A stretch of DNA of 64,000 nucleotides from Paracentrotus lividus (Eukaryota > Echinodermata > Echinoidea > Camarodonta > Echinidae): NCBI GenBank assembly GCA_940671915.1, contig CALNVZ010003434.1, positions 4,052,292-4,116,291 on the forward strand, given 5' to 3'. Shown piece by piece: positions 11,720-24,954 of this stretch. Positions within the stretch are counted from its first letter, which is position 1, and the number at the start of each line of letters is the position of its first letter. The notes under the pieces are model-generated. The model worked only from the letters and a program-made list of their open reading frames with translations, was not told the origin of the DNA and did no database searches. The position numbers were made by a program, and so were the translations under genes.

Positions 11720-14700
11720 TATACCATAACATTCCAATTCCCACCCCCTGAACATCAAAATTTACAGTGCCACATAGGCAAGAAACAGTGATCATCGTAC
11801 ACGTAAATAACCCAATGCTGAGCAAGCGCATCAATGCACACTGGGGCATACATGTATGGGGGCTATTCAGAGTGGAGGTAAAGCTTTTGTGCTATAGAAA
11901 ACAACCCCAACTGTCCCTGGTTCATCCAATAGAAAAATAAGCGGTCCCCCTACTCTTCTATTGTTAGACCCAAGGTTCTCAGCTCATCCCAGTGTTTACA
12001 CACATAGCACAGTTATAAAACATCTCATTAAAGGGGACGCATGCAAATGGAGTGGCCGCTTTCGGTTGGTCAATATGAAGTGTCCACTACATGGGCTTTA
12101 TACTGGGCCACCTATTGTAATGAGAGATCCAGGGCACAATGCAGTGTTGTTCTAGGGGAGTTTTGGAGGCTTGGACCATGTCAGAAGAAGACTTGGAACT
12201 GTTACAGCACTGACAGTATGAGATTACTCTCAAACTCGAGTTGCCTCTCATAGCTGGGATCAGAGGAAAGGAAGAACTTCTACATAATTATAGTGCCACT
12301 TTATTGTATGACACAATGCAAGAAATACCAGACACAACATCAAAGTTTTAATCATTAATTTTGAAGCATTAATTTGATCAAGACAAAATACATAGGCCTA
12401 CATGTATGCATGTCCTCTTTACAACATGAACACAGGCCCTTCTGAAAAGAAAATGAAAATTGATAAAGCAATTACAAAACAGCTAATTTGTTAAAAATAA
12501 GCAAGTCCCCTGAAAACATTCCACCTGCATCAACAATAAAAAATTATGATTTGCATTTGGTACAAATATATCTACATGTAGACGGAAATGTTTGCACTGC
12601 AAAATAATACAAATTACAAATTCTCAATTCTATTGCTGTACATGCACCTTTACATACTATTAAGAAAACCATTTAACAGTAAGAGGTACATTTCCAAGTG
12701 TCTGCAACAATATTTGTCAAGTTAGGCAGCTGGGGGCCATGGATTAAGTCTGAAACTAATATAAAAAGACTCTAGTTTACTTAGATTAAAGCCACACAAA
12801 GGGGAACCTTTCCACCATGAAATATGATAACGTTGAATGCCTAATAACAGCATGGAACTCTATTAATGGGGTATGACTATTGTATACAGACTCTCTTGTT
12901 GTCCCATTATACAAAAGTCGGCATTATGCCCCATTTATTAATACAAAAATGTTGTAGGGCTACAATGTACATTGGAATACAGAGCGTATGTCTGATGTCC
13001 TATTACAAATAATTCTGTTTTTTATTATTAGCTTCATAGGAGGATTCTTTCATGCATATTGATCATCCTATCTTACACATTGACTGGAGTTCCAGTAAAA
13101 AATAAAAAAATAAAAAAAAATCTTTATTATGGTTATTGCATGAACTGAAAACACATAAAATCGTATGTGTCTTTCCAAAGTTTATAACTGGTACATGTAC
13201 ATGTATGTTTTTCCAACAACGGTTAAATCATGAACATGTAGGGGCTAATTATTCAGAAACTTCTTTTTCCAAAACATCAAAAGAGAATTTAACCAATTTT
13301 AAAAAATACGGCCTACATTGTACATGTACATGTACATCCTGCTTTAAACCATGCTATAAATTCTCTACAAACAAGTGATCTAAGTGATATTTGTATATTA
13401 AGCCTAATCTATTCCATTTCCATCACAAAAAGGGGGATTCAAAGATATAAAACATGTACACACTGTGCCTTTGACATTGATATTGAGGGTTTATGGACAA
13501 GTGACTGTGCTTGGAGACTACTTGCTCTGTACAGACCAAACTCATCCAGACACCTCCCAGATTGATGGACAGGGCAATAAATTCTCTAATGGTCAGTTAT
13601 CTGATCTTTCTCACTGCTTCTTGATAACCCAAAGGTCAACAAGGTCAGTGGTATCAGCTAGTCCTTGTCCTTAAATGACCCTTTGATCCATTACAACCAT
13701 CCATTTTGGACAGTACAGGAAGTTGCATAAGTCTCGGCCCATGTTTTGTTCTGTTTTTTCTTCAACATTCATGTAGGCCTACATGTGTACATGTACATGT
13801 GGTGTTCTTCAAAAAAATTAAGGTTTGTGGGCAGTGCATGAAAGTAATTTTCCCCAACATACATACATGTAATAGTACATGTATGTATGAATGAATGAAT
13901 GAAAAATGACCAATCACAATACATGCACAACATTGTAGTTTGTACAAGAATCAGTTGCTCCTACCATGGATATCTCTCTTCCATGCTTCTACATTGTAAT
14001 TGGTGGTACAAATGTAACTTTGTACATGTACATGTGTATATTACTGGACACATGTACATGTATGCCTGGGCAATGAAATTGAGAAAATATTGCACAAATT
14101 AACCAGTCTCAAAATATTAATCTATAAAGTACAATTATTTTTTTTAAATACTCAAAATTATATATTTTTTTTAAACAACATTGTACAATGTAGGTGTATT
14201 GAATTCACTTTACACGATTCAATGGATTTAAACATGATTTCTTTTCTTCTTTTTTTTTTCAATACATATGATATCTTTGGTTTAAAATCAAATGTTGTAC
14301 ATGAAACGTCCAACGTTCATGATTCTGAAATACTCCCAATAGCCAAATCGATTTCTTCAACTCAAACTGAATTTTTAAAACAACAACAAAACAGGCTAGC
14401 TGTGTTAAATGAGTTTCTGTGACAAACAGGATTTATTTAACAAATAAGACAGTCACTCAAGCATGTACATTTGTTGTAGAGTGAACAGCAAATTCAGTAT
14501 TGGTCATTTTGAGCCATCCTATTCTAATGAGTTGTATTAGTTACAAACGACTGAATACAATGCTGAAATGACAAGAAAAAGTGATCATATAGGATTTAAA
14601 GAAAACATCTAACACCATTATTATTGTTATTTGAATTCCCACATGCCCCTATTTTTACACCTTCATCTACATGTACGCACTTGTAGTCAGGTATCATATA

Positions 14701-17278
14701 ATGTAAAGAAACCAGCGTATTTTGTACATGTTCATTAGGCCTACTTTCTAAAGTGAAGACATTTTCAGCCTACATTGTATTTTCTCAGTTGTCTCTAGCT
14801 CTTTGAGGTTTTTGGAGCTATAATAATCCCTTTCTTCTATTTTTTTCCCCTACAATAACAGCAAACAAAAGTAATACATACATCAAATTCTATTGTACAA
14901 CAACAAAAAAAGGTAGTAAAAATATTTTACATTTCACAATCTATGCCTTTTTACATGTACACATATATGCCAAAACTAGAGATAAATTTCAATAAAAATA
15001 CATACATGTACATGTACATGTACATGTGTAGGTGTTTACTTGGCAAGTTTGCAAAGTCTGTGGAATGCTTGACTGTGATAACCATCTTGGTCCGTCTTAC
15101 ATGAATAGCTTCCAAACAAATAATTCCAAACCTCATCAGCACTCTGTTTACTTGCTGTCTACTAAAACTACGCACACCTTCTCAATGCATGGAATATGCT
15201 CAGTCCCATGTGCCTAATTTAGTGTGACGATTGTTTAGTGGGAGTTATAAGCGAATGTGTGATAACCAACAAATTCCTTTCATATGACCCTTGAAAGAGC
15301 TAACTATTCATCTTTCCGACCCTACAACCCTATAATTAGTATCATCGATTTGTGAAGGATTAAAAAATTAAGACCGCCTGCATTCGGGGTATGTCAATTA
15401 TCGGAAAAGAGTTTGTCACTTGAAGTGATATTACTAGTCCTGGGACTAAGGTATGAAAGGATTACATGCTGGGGGTTAAAGGTCAAATACAGAGCCATGG
15501 ATAGGGAGTGTCAATGGCTTGTCATTTGGGTAAAGGAACACAAAAGAGACTTTGAATAGAGGGATTAGTAGGGGTGTTGATTTGGAATGAAGGGACTGGT
15601 TGGCTCAGGAGGGATGTCCTAATGATCTTGAGAACTAAAGAGTTGAAGGCAAGCTTTATTGATGCTAAAAAGTAAAATGAACATGGCCACCCTTCAAGTT
15701 CTTTCGAAAATTTGAAACTAGTCAAGTTCATTAAACTGACCCTAAAATGACAGTCCCTTATATAGTTTCTACTCCAGATCTAGGCCTACGCTATATGTGT
15801 ACATGTATGTGTAATCCCTGTTTAAATTTCACGATTAGGCCTACAGTACGGATCCAGAGTTATAATTTGGGACCAATAAAACCAACCAAGTACGAGTTCG
15901 CAAGGAGCCCTACATTACTCAAGCTTTATTAACACAGAGAGCTAAACATCCTCCTGGTTCTCAAAAAATCATGTACATGTAAATTATAGACCTAAAACAA
16001 CCCAACTAAAGGTGAAGACACCACTTATAATTTTCATCTACTCCATACCCTACTTCCTACAACTGTATTTATAATTTAAATGCTCTGTTAAAAGCACGCT
16101 TCAAGAACATCAAACTTGCATGAAGCACACGTGCAGTGCTCTCACCTAAACTTCTTCCAAAATCTTGTTCAAGAAGCAGAAGGACCTTTGATAACTCACA
16201 TCCTAACAGCACTAACGTCATTCTTGCTACAGAGAATTCTAAGCAATTTGTCATTACACAGAGACGGGCAATAAATGCAATTAGATTTTGATGAGGCCAA
16301 GTCCTCTGGGTGTTTCAGAAAAACCATCTGCACCACTTGGCAAGACATTGTATTAGAGAAGACTTTTTTTAGACCTTTTCGATCAAGATGTTCTTGACAC
16401 TGCTGGGGTAGAAATTGAATTAATGGAATGGTTTTGACAGCTTGAAAGAACTGCCTGCAATGTCATTAACACTGCCCTATTGGCAGGTAAATGGAAAAAC
16501 CAGGCCTTGCTGTTTCATTCAGTTAGCCTCAAATTAAATGTGCTTTTACCTTTTTGTCAGCAAAATCACACTTTTTCTTCTAGAAACACATATTTTGTAA
16601 AGTGTACTTTCAAGAATATTAAATTTAATCTTGTGCAGTGGTAATAATGGCCTTGCCTAAAAAAAAAAATTAAAAAAAAAATTAGAAGAAATTACAGCCT
16701 ACGTGTACATACTCACTGTACATTATACACATGTACATGTAGCCTATAAAATATGCCTCATTTACTTCTCAATTCAGCCGTAGAATTATCACAATACAAT
16801 GTCCAATGTAGTGACATCATCAACCACAGCTCCAAAGCCAATATTGATTTCTTTTTGTTTCATCCAAACAAGAATTTTCCCCCTCAAAACAAGACACATG
16901 GCATTGTATGTCAATGGCATAATATTATTCAACGTTTCAAGTTTATAATGAGGACCTTGTCCCCTAAAAGTTGCTTACATGTATACAAGTACATGTAATA
17001 TAAGCCTAGAGAATGTAATCTTAACAGTCTTTCAAATCATGAGAAATGGAAGTAAAAATGATTTCAAAATGAACAATAACACAAGACAACTTTAAACTGT
17101 GCAAAATAAAAAAAAAAAAATAAATAAATATCCGAACTCTACAGCTGCCCCCAAGAGTTATTCCACTATCAAAATGTACCAACTTTCTATCCATATGGCA
17201 GATGTATTGGTCTGTAATTGATATTTCACATAAGATGCAGAGACACAACCCATTAATTTTAATCTCACAAGACTCTAT

Positions 17279-18165
17279 AGGTGGATTCACACCTGCCCGA
17301 TCTGGAAAAGTTCCCGTAATCTCTGATCGGGTATTTTTACCCCGATCACAAACTACGCGTAATTTTGCAAGTGTGAAACCAAATTACGCGTAATATTCCC
17401 GAAGATAAATTCCCGTAAATTAGTAGGTACTTCGTCAAAACTACGCGTAGTTTCGCCAAGGTCTTGGGAACTTTTGTAGTGTGAACATAAATTACGGGAA
17501 CTTTCTATTCCCCCTTTCTTTTTCTTATGTATTTCTTTGTTTTTCCTTCTTTCTTCTCATTCCTTATGTATTTCTTTGTTTTTCCTTCTTTCCCCGCTTT
17601 TCTTATGTATTTCCTTGTTTTTCCTTCTTTTTGCTGTTTCCTTATGTATTTCTTTGTTTTCCCTTTTTCTTCTGTTTCCTTATGTATTTCTTTGTTTTTC
17701 CTTCTTTCTTCTCTTTCCTTATGTATTTCTTTGTTTTTCCTTCTTTCTTTCCGTTCCTTACGCATTTCTTTGTTTTTCCTTCTTTCCCCGCTTTTTTTTA
17801 TGTATTTCTTTGTTTTTGCTTCTTTCTTTTCGTTTTTATGTATTTCTTTGTTTTTCCTTCTTTCTTTTCGTTTTTATGTATTCCTTTGTTTTTCCTTCTT
17901 TCCCCGCTTTTTATGTAATTCTTTGTTTTTCCTTCTTTCCCCGCTTTTTTATGTATTTCTTTGTTTTTCCTTCTTTCTTTTCGTTTTTATGTATTTCTTT
18001 GTTTTTCCTTCTTTCTTTTCTTGTTTATAACTTCGGGTATTTTTCCCGAAAAAGACGGTTCGGGCAGGTGTGAACATGCAAAACAAATTACGCGTAATTT
18101 GGTGGTTGGAAAAGTTACCGTAATTTACGGGTATTTTTGCCGATCGGGCAGGTGTGAATCCACCT
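17279..18165. mobile_element. Non-autonomous TIR element with internal 39 bp satellite
   Basis: The ends are perfect inverted repeats of 24 bp beginning AGGTGGATTCACACCTGCCC, flanked by the direct triplet TAT (17,276-17,278 and 18,166-18,168). The sub-terminal zones carry repeated palindromic TACGCGTA/TTACGCGTAA words and CCCGTAA motifs on both sides, plausible transposase-binding sites. The core (about 17,515-18,025) is a tandem array of a ~39 bp T-rich unit. There is no transposase. A 3 bp duplication suggests a PIF/Harbinger-like relationship, though TAT is not the canonical TWA target. Confidence 0.8.
17515..18025. repeat. 39 bp tandem repeat, ~13 copies
   Basis: The unit is TTATGTATTTCTTTGTTTTT followed by CCTTCTTT and a variable CCCCG/CTTCT segment. 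Because 39 is a multiple of 3, all three forward frames and one reverse frame stay open for 85-178 codons and encode a 13-residue repeat (such as MYFFVFPSFFSFL). These are not genes. Confidence 0.9.
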
Positions 18166-18683
18166 TATGACAAGGAAGAACTCCACCAATAAAGGAATGT
18201 CAAATAACCACAAAATTATGAGACCATACATTAATTTCTCTCACTTTGGCATTTGAGGCAAGTGACGAAACAATTGAAACTGCTGGAAAGAAGAAAGAAG
18301 TTTGATGAAATCAAAATAGAGGGAGAGTGAGAGAGAGAGGGAGAGATTTTCATTGTCTTAAGTTGTCACTCGTTAGGTTTTTCATGGAAGAGAATGGATA
18401 TTGGTTCTTGGATGGACAGCTCAGTATAGAAGTGTCAGGTCTGGTTGTAAACATCTTGTATCATATAGGATATCAAACATCAAGAGTTATGTAAGATGAA
18501 CTCTCATTCTAGGTGACAACCTCCACACCTATTACGATTATCATTCTTCAATTCATTGAAGAAACCATCTCAGTTCTACATGTAATATTCAGTCACTATG
18601 AATATTGTTGACATATCTTAGAGGAGCATTGAATGAATGACCCACATTGTAAATTTCCCATCACTTGAGGTGAAAACTGCCGC

Positions 18684-19309
18684 ACATATGATGCACCACG
18701 CCGTACCCCGGGGTACCGTTGTACCCCGGGTTCCCTCGTTGTGTAGCGCCACCTCGTGCCCATTATTATGTAGTCTTCTAGATTCGTCGCCGGCGCTAAC
18801 GTTGTAGCGCCATCTCGTGCCCATTATTAGTATAGTCTTTTCGAGCGTATACGAATGCCACGCGTCCCCACTCAATTGATTTCGCGTCGGTGATTGTTCT
18901 ACTGTTCGCTTCGGTTGCTCTACTCGATGGCGTCGAAGTCCCGCGAAACGGGAGGATATAGAAATCTAATCAACCCACCCAAAAAATACAAACGACTCAG
19001 CAGACAAGAGAAATTGGAAAACGCTCGAGAAAGGGTTTAAGTTGGGTGAGGAGAGGGTCGCCGAAAAATTTAATTTCAAATCTCATTCAATATTAACAAC
19101 TTTAACAGAGTACAAAAGATTGATAAATTGCATGCATTAATAACAAACAAAGAATTATTTTTTATTTTGTTTTTACTCAAATTTAATTTTTTTTTTTTTA
19201 TTTTGGGAAACCAGGGTACAGAGCTAAACAAAAAAAAAAATAATTAAACAGAACGGTGATTTATTTTTTGGTACCCCAGGGTACATGTACCAAAAAGTGC
19301 ATCATATGT
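18684..19309 (+). mobile_element. 626 bp TIR element with a short ORF
   Basis: The inverted ends ACATATGATGCAC and GTGCATCATATGT are each followed inward by GGTACC-rich sequence (TACCCCGGGGTACC on the left, GGTACCCCAGGGTAC on the right). The left part holds two tandem ~45 bp units with TCGTGCCCATTATTA and TAGCGCCA. A 37-codon frame (18,927-19,037) starts inside. The ends and internal ORF suggest a deleted DNA transposon, family not identified. Confidence 0.55.
18927..19040 (+). pseudogene. Short ORF inside TIR element (possible transposon-gene N-terminus)
   Basis: Thirty-seven codons plus TAA encode a basic, hydrophilic peptide beginning MASKSRETGGYRNL, with PPKKYKRLSRQEKL further on. The lysine/arginine-rich composition would suit the N-terminus of a DNA-binding or transposon protein cut short by deletion. 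I recognise no family. It lies wholly within the inverted-repeat element, so host function is unlikely. Confidence 0.35.
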
Positions 19310-21293
19310 ACATGTAGGTTATTATGAATATCATTTCTCCTTTCATTGACAAAAAAAATCTCTACAGGTAGGGATGTTGGACCAAAAATTGAAATGTCTT
19401 GTATCTAAACCAAAATGATGTAGCTGAAAAGATGCATATTTATCAAAAACTAACAGGAAAAAAAATGGAACAAAAATATTAAACATGTTTGAGTTACGAT
19501 TTTTTTGAATATTTTATTTTGGGGGATATTCCTGAAGATTTCCCATTGACTTTATACTGTGTAGCCACGGCACCGCCTGGGTCTACAGTGAAAGTAATGT
19601 ATTATTTGTTTTAATGTTAAATTATATATAATCAGTCATATCTCAAAGGATCTTCGATGCAAAGTGAAATAATTTGTATGTGTTTTCATACATACAAGCT
19701 AAAGATCATTGAAAACAATACAAAACATTAAAAATACATATGATCAAAAGGCGTACCATGGTAACAAAACAAAGAAAATAATAAGAAAATTCAGAAAAAT
19801 GTAATTCTCGCCAGTAAAACCTTACTGTAAGATGGGAAACATCATAAAATGCTTATATTTAGCAATTTGAAAACAGAACATTTAAAATGAAGTGACGATA
19901 AATGGTTGCCATGGTGACAAACAAAGAAAATAATAAGAAAATTTGGAAAATGTGATTCTCGCAGTTAAAAAACAAAGAAAATAAGAAAATTTGGGAAAAT
20001 GTAATTCTTGTCAGTTTTGCCCTTACAGGAGAAAGGAAACAACAGAAAATGCATATAACCATCTGAGAATCCTGAAAAATGAAAAGAGACTTAGTTGCAT
20101 TGGCAACCAAAATGGAACTGTGGCATGACAAACAATTACCATAAAACCCCAAGCACTTTCCTAATGAAAATGTATTCACTTGTTTACCTTTCCAACAAGA
20201 AATTATCGTAAGATGTCTGAAATGCGAATTTTCTACGATCATATCGCAAATAACATTGTATATTATTTATTTGTTATAAATACACAATACTACGACATTG
20301 TACATCACGTGAGGTAATTTATTTTCATGTCATTTCCCTTGAAACATATTATTTCATGCATTTTTCATCGTGGCAATTCATTTTTCCAAATATAAGGGAG
20401 TGCGTACGCTGAAAGTAACAGCCCGTTTCCCCGGAAGTTACAATGGAAATTTCCACTCGCAAGCACGTGGAAGGTAGGCAAGACGATGACATCATGCTCT
20501 TCCGTCTTTTGTACTTGCCCCGTAATTTTGGTTTCCACACAATCAACAAATCAACTTCTTTTTTTATGATAAAATAACGAGTTATGAATTGAATAATGAA
20601 ATCCTTAATCATGAAAAACTTACTCTGAACATTTGTAGTAGACAAAAATAGACAGTTTGATTGCGGAAAGTAGTTTTTAGCTGTAAAAACTTCGGATTGT
20701 GCCCATGCATTTCGCAAGGGCGCATGCCACGCTCGTACTCCGAGGTAGACCGTGTGCGGCAGACCTCGATGTTGATGTTCATGACATGGGTCCATCGTAT
20801 ATTTGCGATCGCCTCGATCTGATCCCCTCACGAATTCCACCGGATTTTTTACCAAACTATAGTTTAAATATCAATGATTGATATGATATAAGTTGCTTTT
20901 GCAAAAAAGTTGATTTTCATATGAAAAAGATCGCTAGAATTGGGAACTTTTTTTTGCGCCATGTCTACATGACTTCGGGGGGTTATGGACTAGCAACTGC
21001 GCATGGATACTGCTTCTATATTTATGAATGGCATATCCAAATTTGGGCATTTTCTGACATCAGGATCAGGTCGAGGTTTTGTTCGTAAAATGTGATGTTA
21101 TTCCGAGAGGCGCATTTAGCGGTGCCATGGCCGTCTCGATGCGGATCAAACACTACAGTGCCTAGTGACCGTATTGCAGCTCATCTTTACTGCTCTATTT
21201 TGATGAATTTTCCGATTCTACTTGTGAAGAAAGTAATCCTAATATTGGAATATAACTCTAAACTACGGTAATTTTTAGTCAATCAGCTCTTTC
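19310..21293. other. Intronic DNA without supported genes
   Basis: AT-rich DNA. A 168-codon minus frame (20,349-20,855) crosses a GC-richer patch at 20,690-20,830 but lacks domain or codon signal. At about 19,740-20,030 there are loosely repeated AAACAAAGAAAATAAGAAAAT words. Confidence 0.45.
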
Positions 21294-21422
21294 ATGCCGC
21301 TGATTATTTTAATGATTTTTTTTTATAGTGCATTTTTTTCAATCACGATCATGTTGGCCCACGCACACATTTCGGGCTCGATTTCAGGGGCTCAGCACGA
21401 GCACCTGACATCCCTACTACAG
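21294..21422 (+). CDS. Candidate signal-peptide first exon on plus strand
   Basis: Forty-three codons open with ATG and a strongly hydrophobic run (MPLIILMIFFYSAFFSITIM) followed by LAHAH, which reads like a cleavable signal peptide, then ISGSISGAQHEHLTSLLQ. The frame meets a good donor, CAG|GTACTTTT, at phase 0. A pyrimidine-rich acceptor (TTCTTTTTCAG) precedes a possible next exon at 21,720 whose first codons extend the helix-like LLQ sequence. No family recognised; no further exons traced. It would be nested antisense in TTC28 intron 1. Chance is a real alternative. Confidence 0.3.
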
Positions 21423-21719
21423 GTACTTTTTTCAAAATTAATTACTTTGATACAGTCAATAGGCAGGACTGCAGGAGGTCTATATTGAACTTGACCTCAT
21501 TTTCCATGTCTCTCTCTCTCTATCTCTATGTAGATGATGAGGGAGAACTTTCATTGCCATTTCCTCAATTCATCAACAAAAACAATCTAGATGTAGGCTC
21601 ATGTAAATTCTAGTTTTCAATTAAATATTATCCGCATGTATACTTTTGATATCTTCCTTCGTAAATTCAAACATGTAAGTAAATTACTGCATTTTTCTCT
21701 TTTTTTCATTCTTTTTCAG

Positions 21720-21754
21720 GCATTCCTTAGTAAAGTCTTTGTCAAGTGTGACAG
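21720..21754 (+). CDS. Candidate second exon of the signal-peptide gene
   Basis: After the acceptor CTTTTTCAG the phase-0 frame reads AFLSKVFVKCD and then meets TGA unless splicing occurs at GACAG|GTTTTG (weak) before it. A better donor, GAG|GTACGA, lies just after the stop. The acceptor tract is good and the frame fits the preceding exon, but coding status is unproven. Confidence 0.2.
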
Positions 21755-23410
21755 GTTTTGAGGTACGATTGATCAATCACCAGCGATTATTGTGCATGGA
21801 ACTATTTATGATAAGGTTCAAATAATTCAACAATGCAATCTAGTGAACCTGGCTGCCTGTTTTTCTGATGATGTGATACATGTATACATGAACATCTAGA
21901 TTACTGTGGATCTTTGTCCTGTTGACCACTAGAAATCTCAAAATGGCAACCCTGTCAATGTGATTTGACTGTGTTTGGGTTAAAATATCTTATTGCCATA
22001 TTACAAACTATGGAAATATTCAACACTGTACATGTATCTGTTTTATTCCAGGGTAACGTTTTTTTTTTAATGGGGAAGGGTGTTTTTTGTTACAAGAAGA
22101 CAACAAAAACTTGAAAGTATACAGAAATTAATAAAAATGTAAAATAGAAGTTTAATATCAGCTATCATTCATATCAATAAAAAAAAAAGAAACCCATTGC
22201 TGATGGGTCCAATAACATCAAATAATCCCAAATAGAAATCTCCCTTTCCCCTCATTCCATTCAATACTGTTGTACAAGTACACTAATGTACATGAAGGTA
22301 AATACAAGCTGTAAATCCAAATTTAGACTTTGTACTCCTCATTGCATAACAAAACTCCCAGACAAGTTGATGCTTAAGAAAATATTGATGCAATCTTGGT
22401 AAACATTTACCATCTTATCTCCTGTTATTTAAACCTCACACCAACGTTACACATTGAGTTCAGAAGCCTTGCATGCTGCCCAGTTCCGCACACAACATGT
22501 CTCTGGGCTTGGCTGTATGAGGACTCCATGGACTACATTGTACATTGTATGGCCAACATTCTCAAAGTAACCACCAAAGTTTACCTCCATGAAATTATTG
22601 CTGGCAATTAACACTCAGGATAGTAAACATTTGAGGTCTAAACCATGCCATAGATCACGTTTGACAGTTTCAACAACTTAAGTAAAATTCTGGCCTCCAT
22701 GCACAATGTATATGCACAGGTGACCTACATGTACGTCTATCAATATTGCAGAGTTTATATCCTTGACTGATTATCCTAAAATTAATTTTAATTACACTGT
22801 ACATGTATCTTGCTCATTGATGTACAATGTGGTCAAATTTACATGTACGTGTAAATGTACATTACATACCATAAGTCATTGAATAAACCAGTAATGATGT
22901 ATTTCCACTGGATATTTCAGTCACATGTTTTTAACAATTTAGTAGATTATAAAAAACACTTTGTTACATTTGTACGTGATGCATGGTGACTCTTCTGATG
23001 CAAAGTGATGTATAATGTCTACAAGTACAATAAGGGTTGTATTAAATGAGTCACTCTGTAACTGAATTCATCCATAGAGCAGTTCAAGGTAGCCTAAATA
23101 AACATGATCCTTTGTGCTACAGTAGCTTTGAGCTTGACTTGTGAGTGATCTCTTGGAATTTGTTGATTGAATATCATGGAGAGAAAGTGATTGAGCTTCA
23201 ATAAATAATCAAAGGGCACATGACACACTTAAATGACATGTTTAGTTTGTATAAATTTTTTAACTAATGTAAGCTGTCATTGTTGGGAGAACTAATAGAT
23301 TAGAAAGTGACCTTTTTCAGCCTTTGCCTTAAAAACAAAGTACATAGATTTAGACTTATTCAACATGTATACATGTAACAGGTTGGCAAATGCAGCACAC
23401 AATGGACATA

Positions 23411-23853
23411 CAGTCTGTGTCAAATAAAATGGTACAAGTGGAAAACACTTTTTATAGTATGAAGATTAATCACAGCTTGCTATTGTTTGGTATTTTCAAA
23501 AAGCAGGAATATCAGGATTTCACCTGCAATTTTTTTCATCACATTTGGTGTTGTAATTTTTGAAATATGACTAGTTTTCTACAATCATGAAAAATCCATT
23601 TTTCGCACGCCGTCCCATGCCTTTGTGTATAGGTTTCGCATAATGGCCATGAAGTGCTCAATTTCGATTTGTTCCTCGTCGCACAATATTTAGCATAACT
23701 TTTGTTTTACGAAAGCAAATTATACAGAACAAAGCGCATCAGCAAGAAAAATTATTTGGCTTTATTTTGGTACCACATACACACATTATTTGAAAATATT
23801 TCACACCTAAATATTTTTTTTCCGACTGTACCATTTTTTTTTGACACAGACTG
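23411..23853. mobile_element. Tc1/mariner-like MITE (443 bp)
   Basis: The inverted ends start CAGTCTGTGTCAAA and share an inner AAATGGTACA block. They are flanked by TA on both sides (23,409-23,410 and 23,854-23,855). A CAGT terminus with TA duplication is typical of Tc1-type transposons. There is no transposase-sized frame, so it is non-autonomous. Confidence 0.8.
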
Positions 23854-24387
23854 TACAATGCAAGTGCACATAGATGTAAATACAAATATTGTTACAAGCA
23901 AACCATGTGCTCTTCATGACGAGAGAACATTATAATCCACTCTTTTCCAATAACCAATCGGCCAATTGGGGCAAATCCATGCCAGAATTACTAGAGTAAC
24001 TTGAAGAGATTTTGAAGGACAAATGTAGACCCCCTAAAGGCCCTATGTAAAAAGGGTAGAATTAACCAGCAATATTTATGTTTCGTTTTGGATAGACTCT
24101 TAACTGTGGTAGCCAAATAGAACCTCACATAAAAATACTGTCAGTAACTACAAGAGGTTCTTATAACTAAATCTGCCTGTGGTGTAAAATATAAATGTTC
24201 TTTGGAATATTCAACATTCAATAGAGTGAATAAACTTTGAAAACAATATTAAATTATTATATATAGAAGTAAAATATCATTTTAAGAATCATCAATGTCA
24301 TTACATTCTTTATATTCTAATGATCAATTAAAACAAAAAAATGATGGTTCAAGTGTTCAACAAATCAAATGCCTTGTGCAATTCACT

Positions 24388-24437
24388 AGATCTAACAGTT
24401 ACAATGTAACGTTAGATCTGTTAGATCTAACGTTAGA
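24388..24437. repeat. Nested palindromes of AGATCTAACGTT
   Basis: The stretch contains GATCTAACAGTTAC, then TAACGTTAGATCTGTTAG and TCTAACGTTAGAT, so the same word occurs repeatedly in both orientations within 50 bases. It is a small cruciform-capable site of unknown role, about 0.5 kb inside the TTC28 candidate intron. Confidence 0.6.
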
Positions 24438-24954
24438 TATTCAGGAATAAAACGTAGCGAAAATGAGGACTTAGATCTACTAAAGATGCAAGTACTTTAC
24501 TGACATGGTGTTGACATGGTGTTGACAATGAGAGTTGTGACCGACTGTGAACCGTCAATTTTTCAGTCCACAAAAAAAAAATATCATTTTCAATTTTTCA
24601 AACTCAAAACTGTCTAACAAGTTAGACACTGGACATGCTGGACTAAATCTAGGTCCTACTTCATTTTTCTCATACATTCTCAATATCTGGCAAACAAACA
24701 ATCGATTGACATCTGAAAATATAATAATCGAAGGGCCTATCGGTATTAAACAAAAAAAATTAAGCTAAGTCCCTGCCGTGCAAAACACGGATCCAGCTCA
24801 GCTGCAGATGCAGGAAGCAACGTAACGCGATACACAACGCCCGAGCTAGCCCTCTTACAGGCCGGACCCAGCCCGTTGCAAAGATAGCTACCGCCTCGTT
24901 TTCAAACTGGTGAATAGTGGCTTCATGTCAGACGTATACAAATCAATATCTTAC

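Larger units (their letters stand above)
2907..24954 (-). other. Putative TTC28 intron 1 (~22 kb)
   Basis: A GTAAGA donor follows 24,955 and a CATTCACAG acceptor precedes 2,906; both flanking exons are phase 0. The interval has no convincing conserved exon on the minus strand. It is filled with repeats listed separately, and with long ordinary stretches (6.9-11.5, 11.8-17.2 and 19.4-23.4 kb) in which I see only AT-rich DNA and many TACATGTA and TAGGCCTA words. Intron status is inferred from the exon pair; a transcript would settle it. Confidence 0.5.

Noticed and set aside
17481-18073. Overlapping 145-178 codon frames rich in Phe/Leu/Ser
   Set aside because: They come from the 39 bp tandem repeat (a multiple of 3), which keeps several frames open at once.
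20349-20855. 168-codon minus-strand frame
   Set aside because: No domain, no codon pattern and mixed composition; the GC-rich first part and AT-rich second part look like non-coding DNA.
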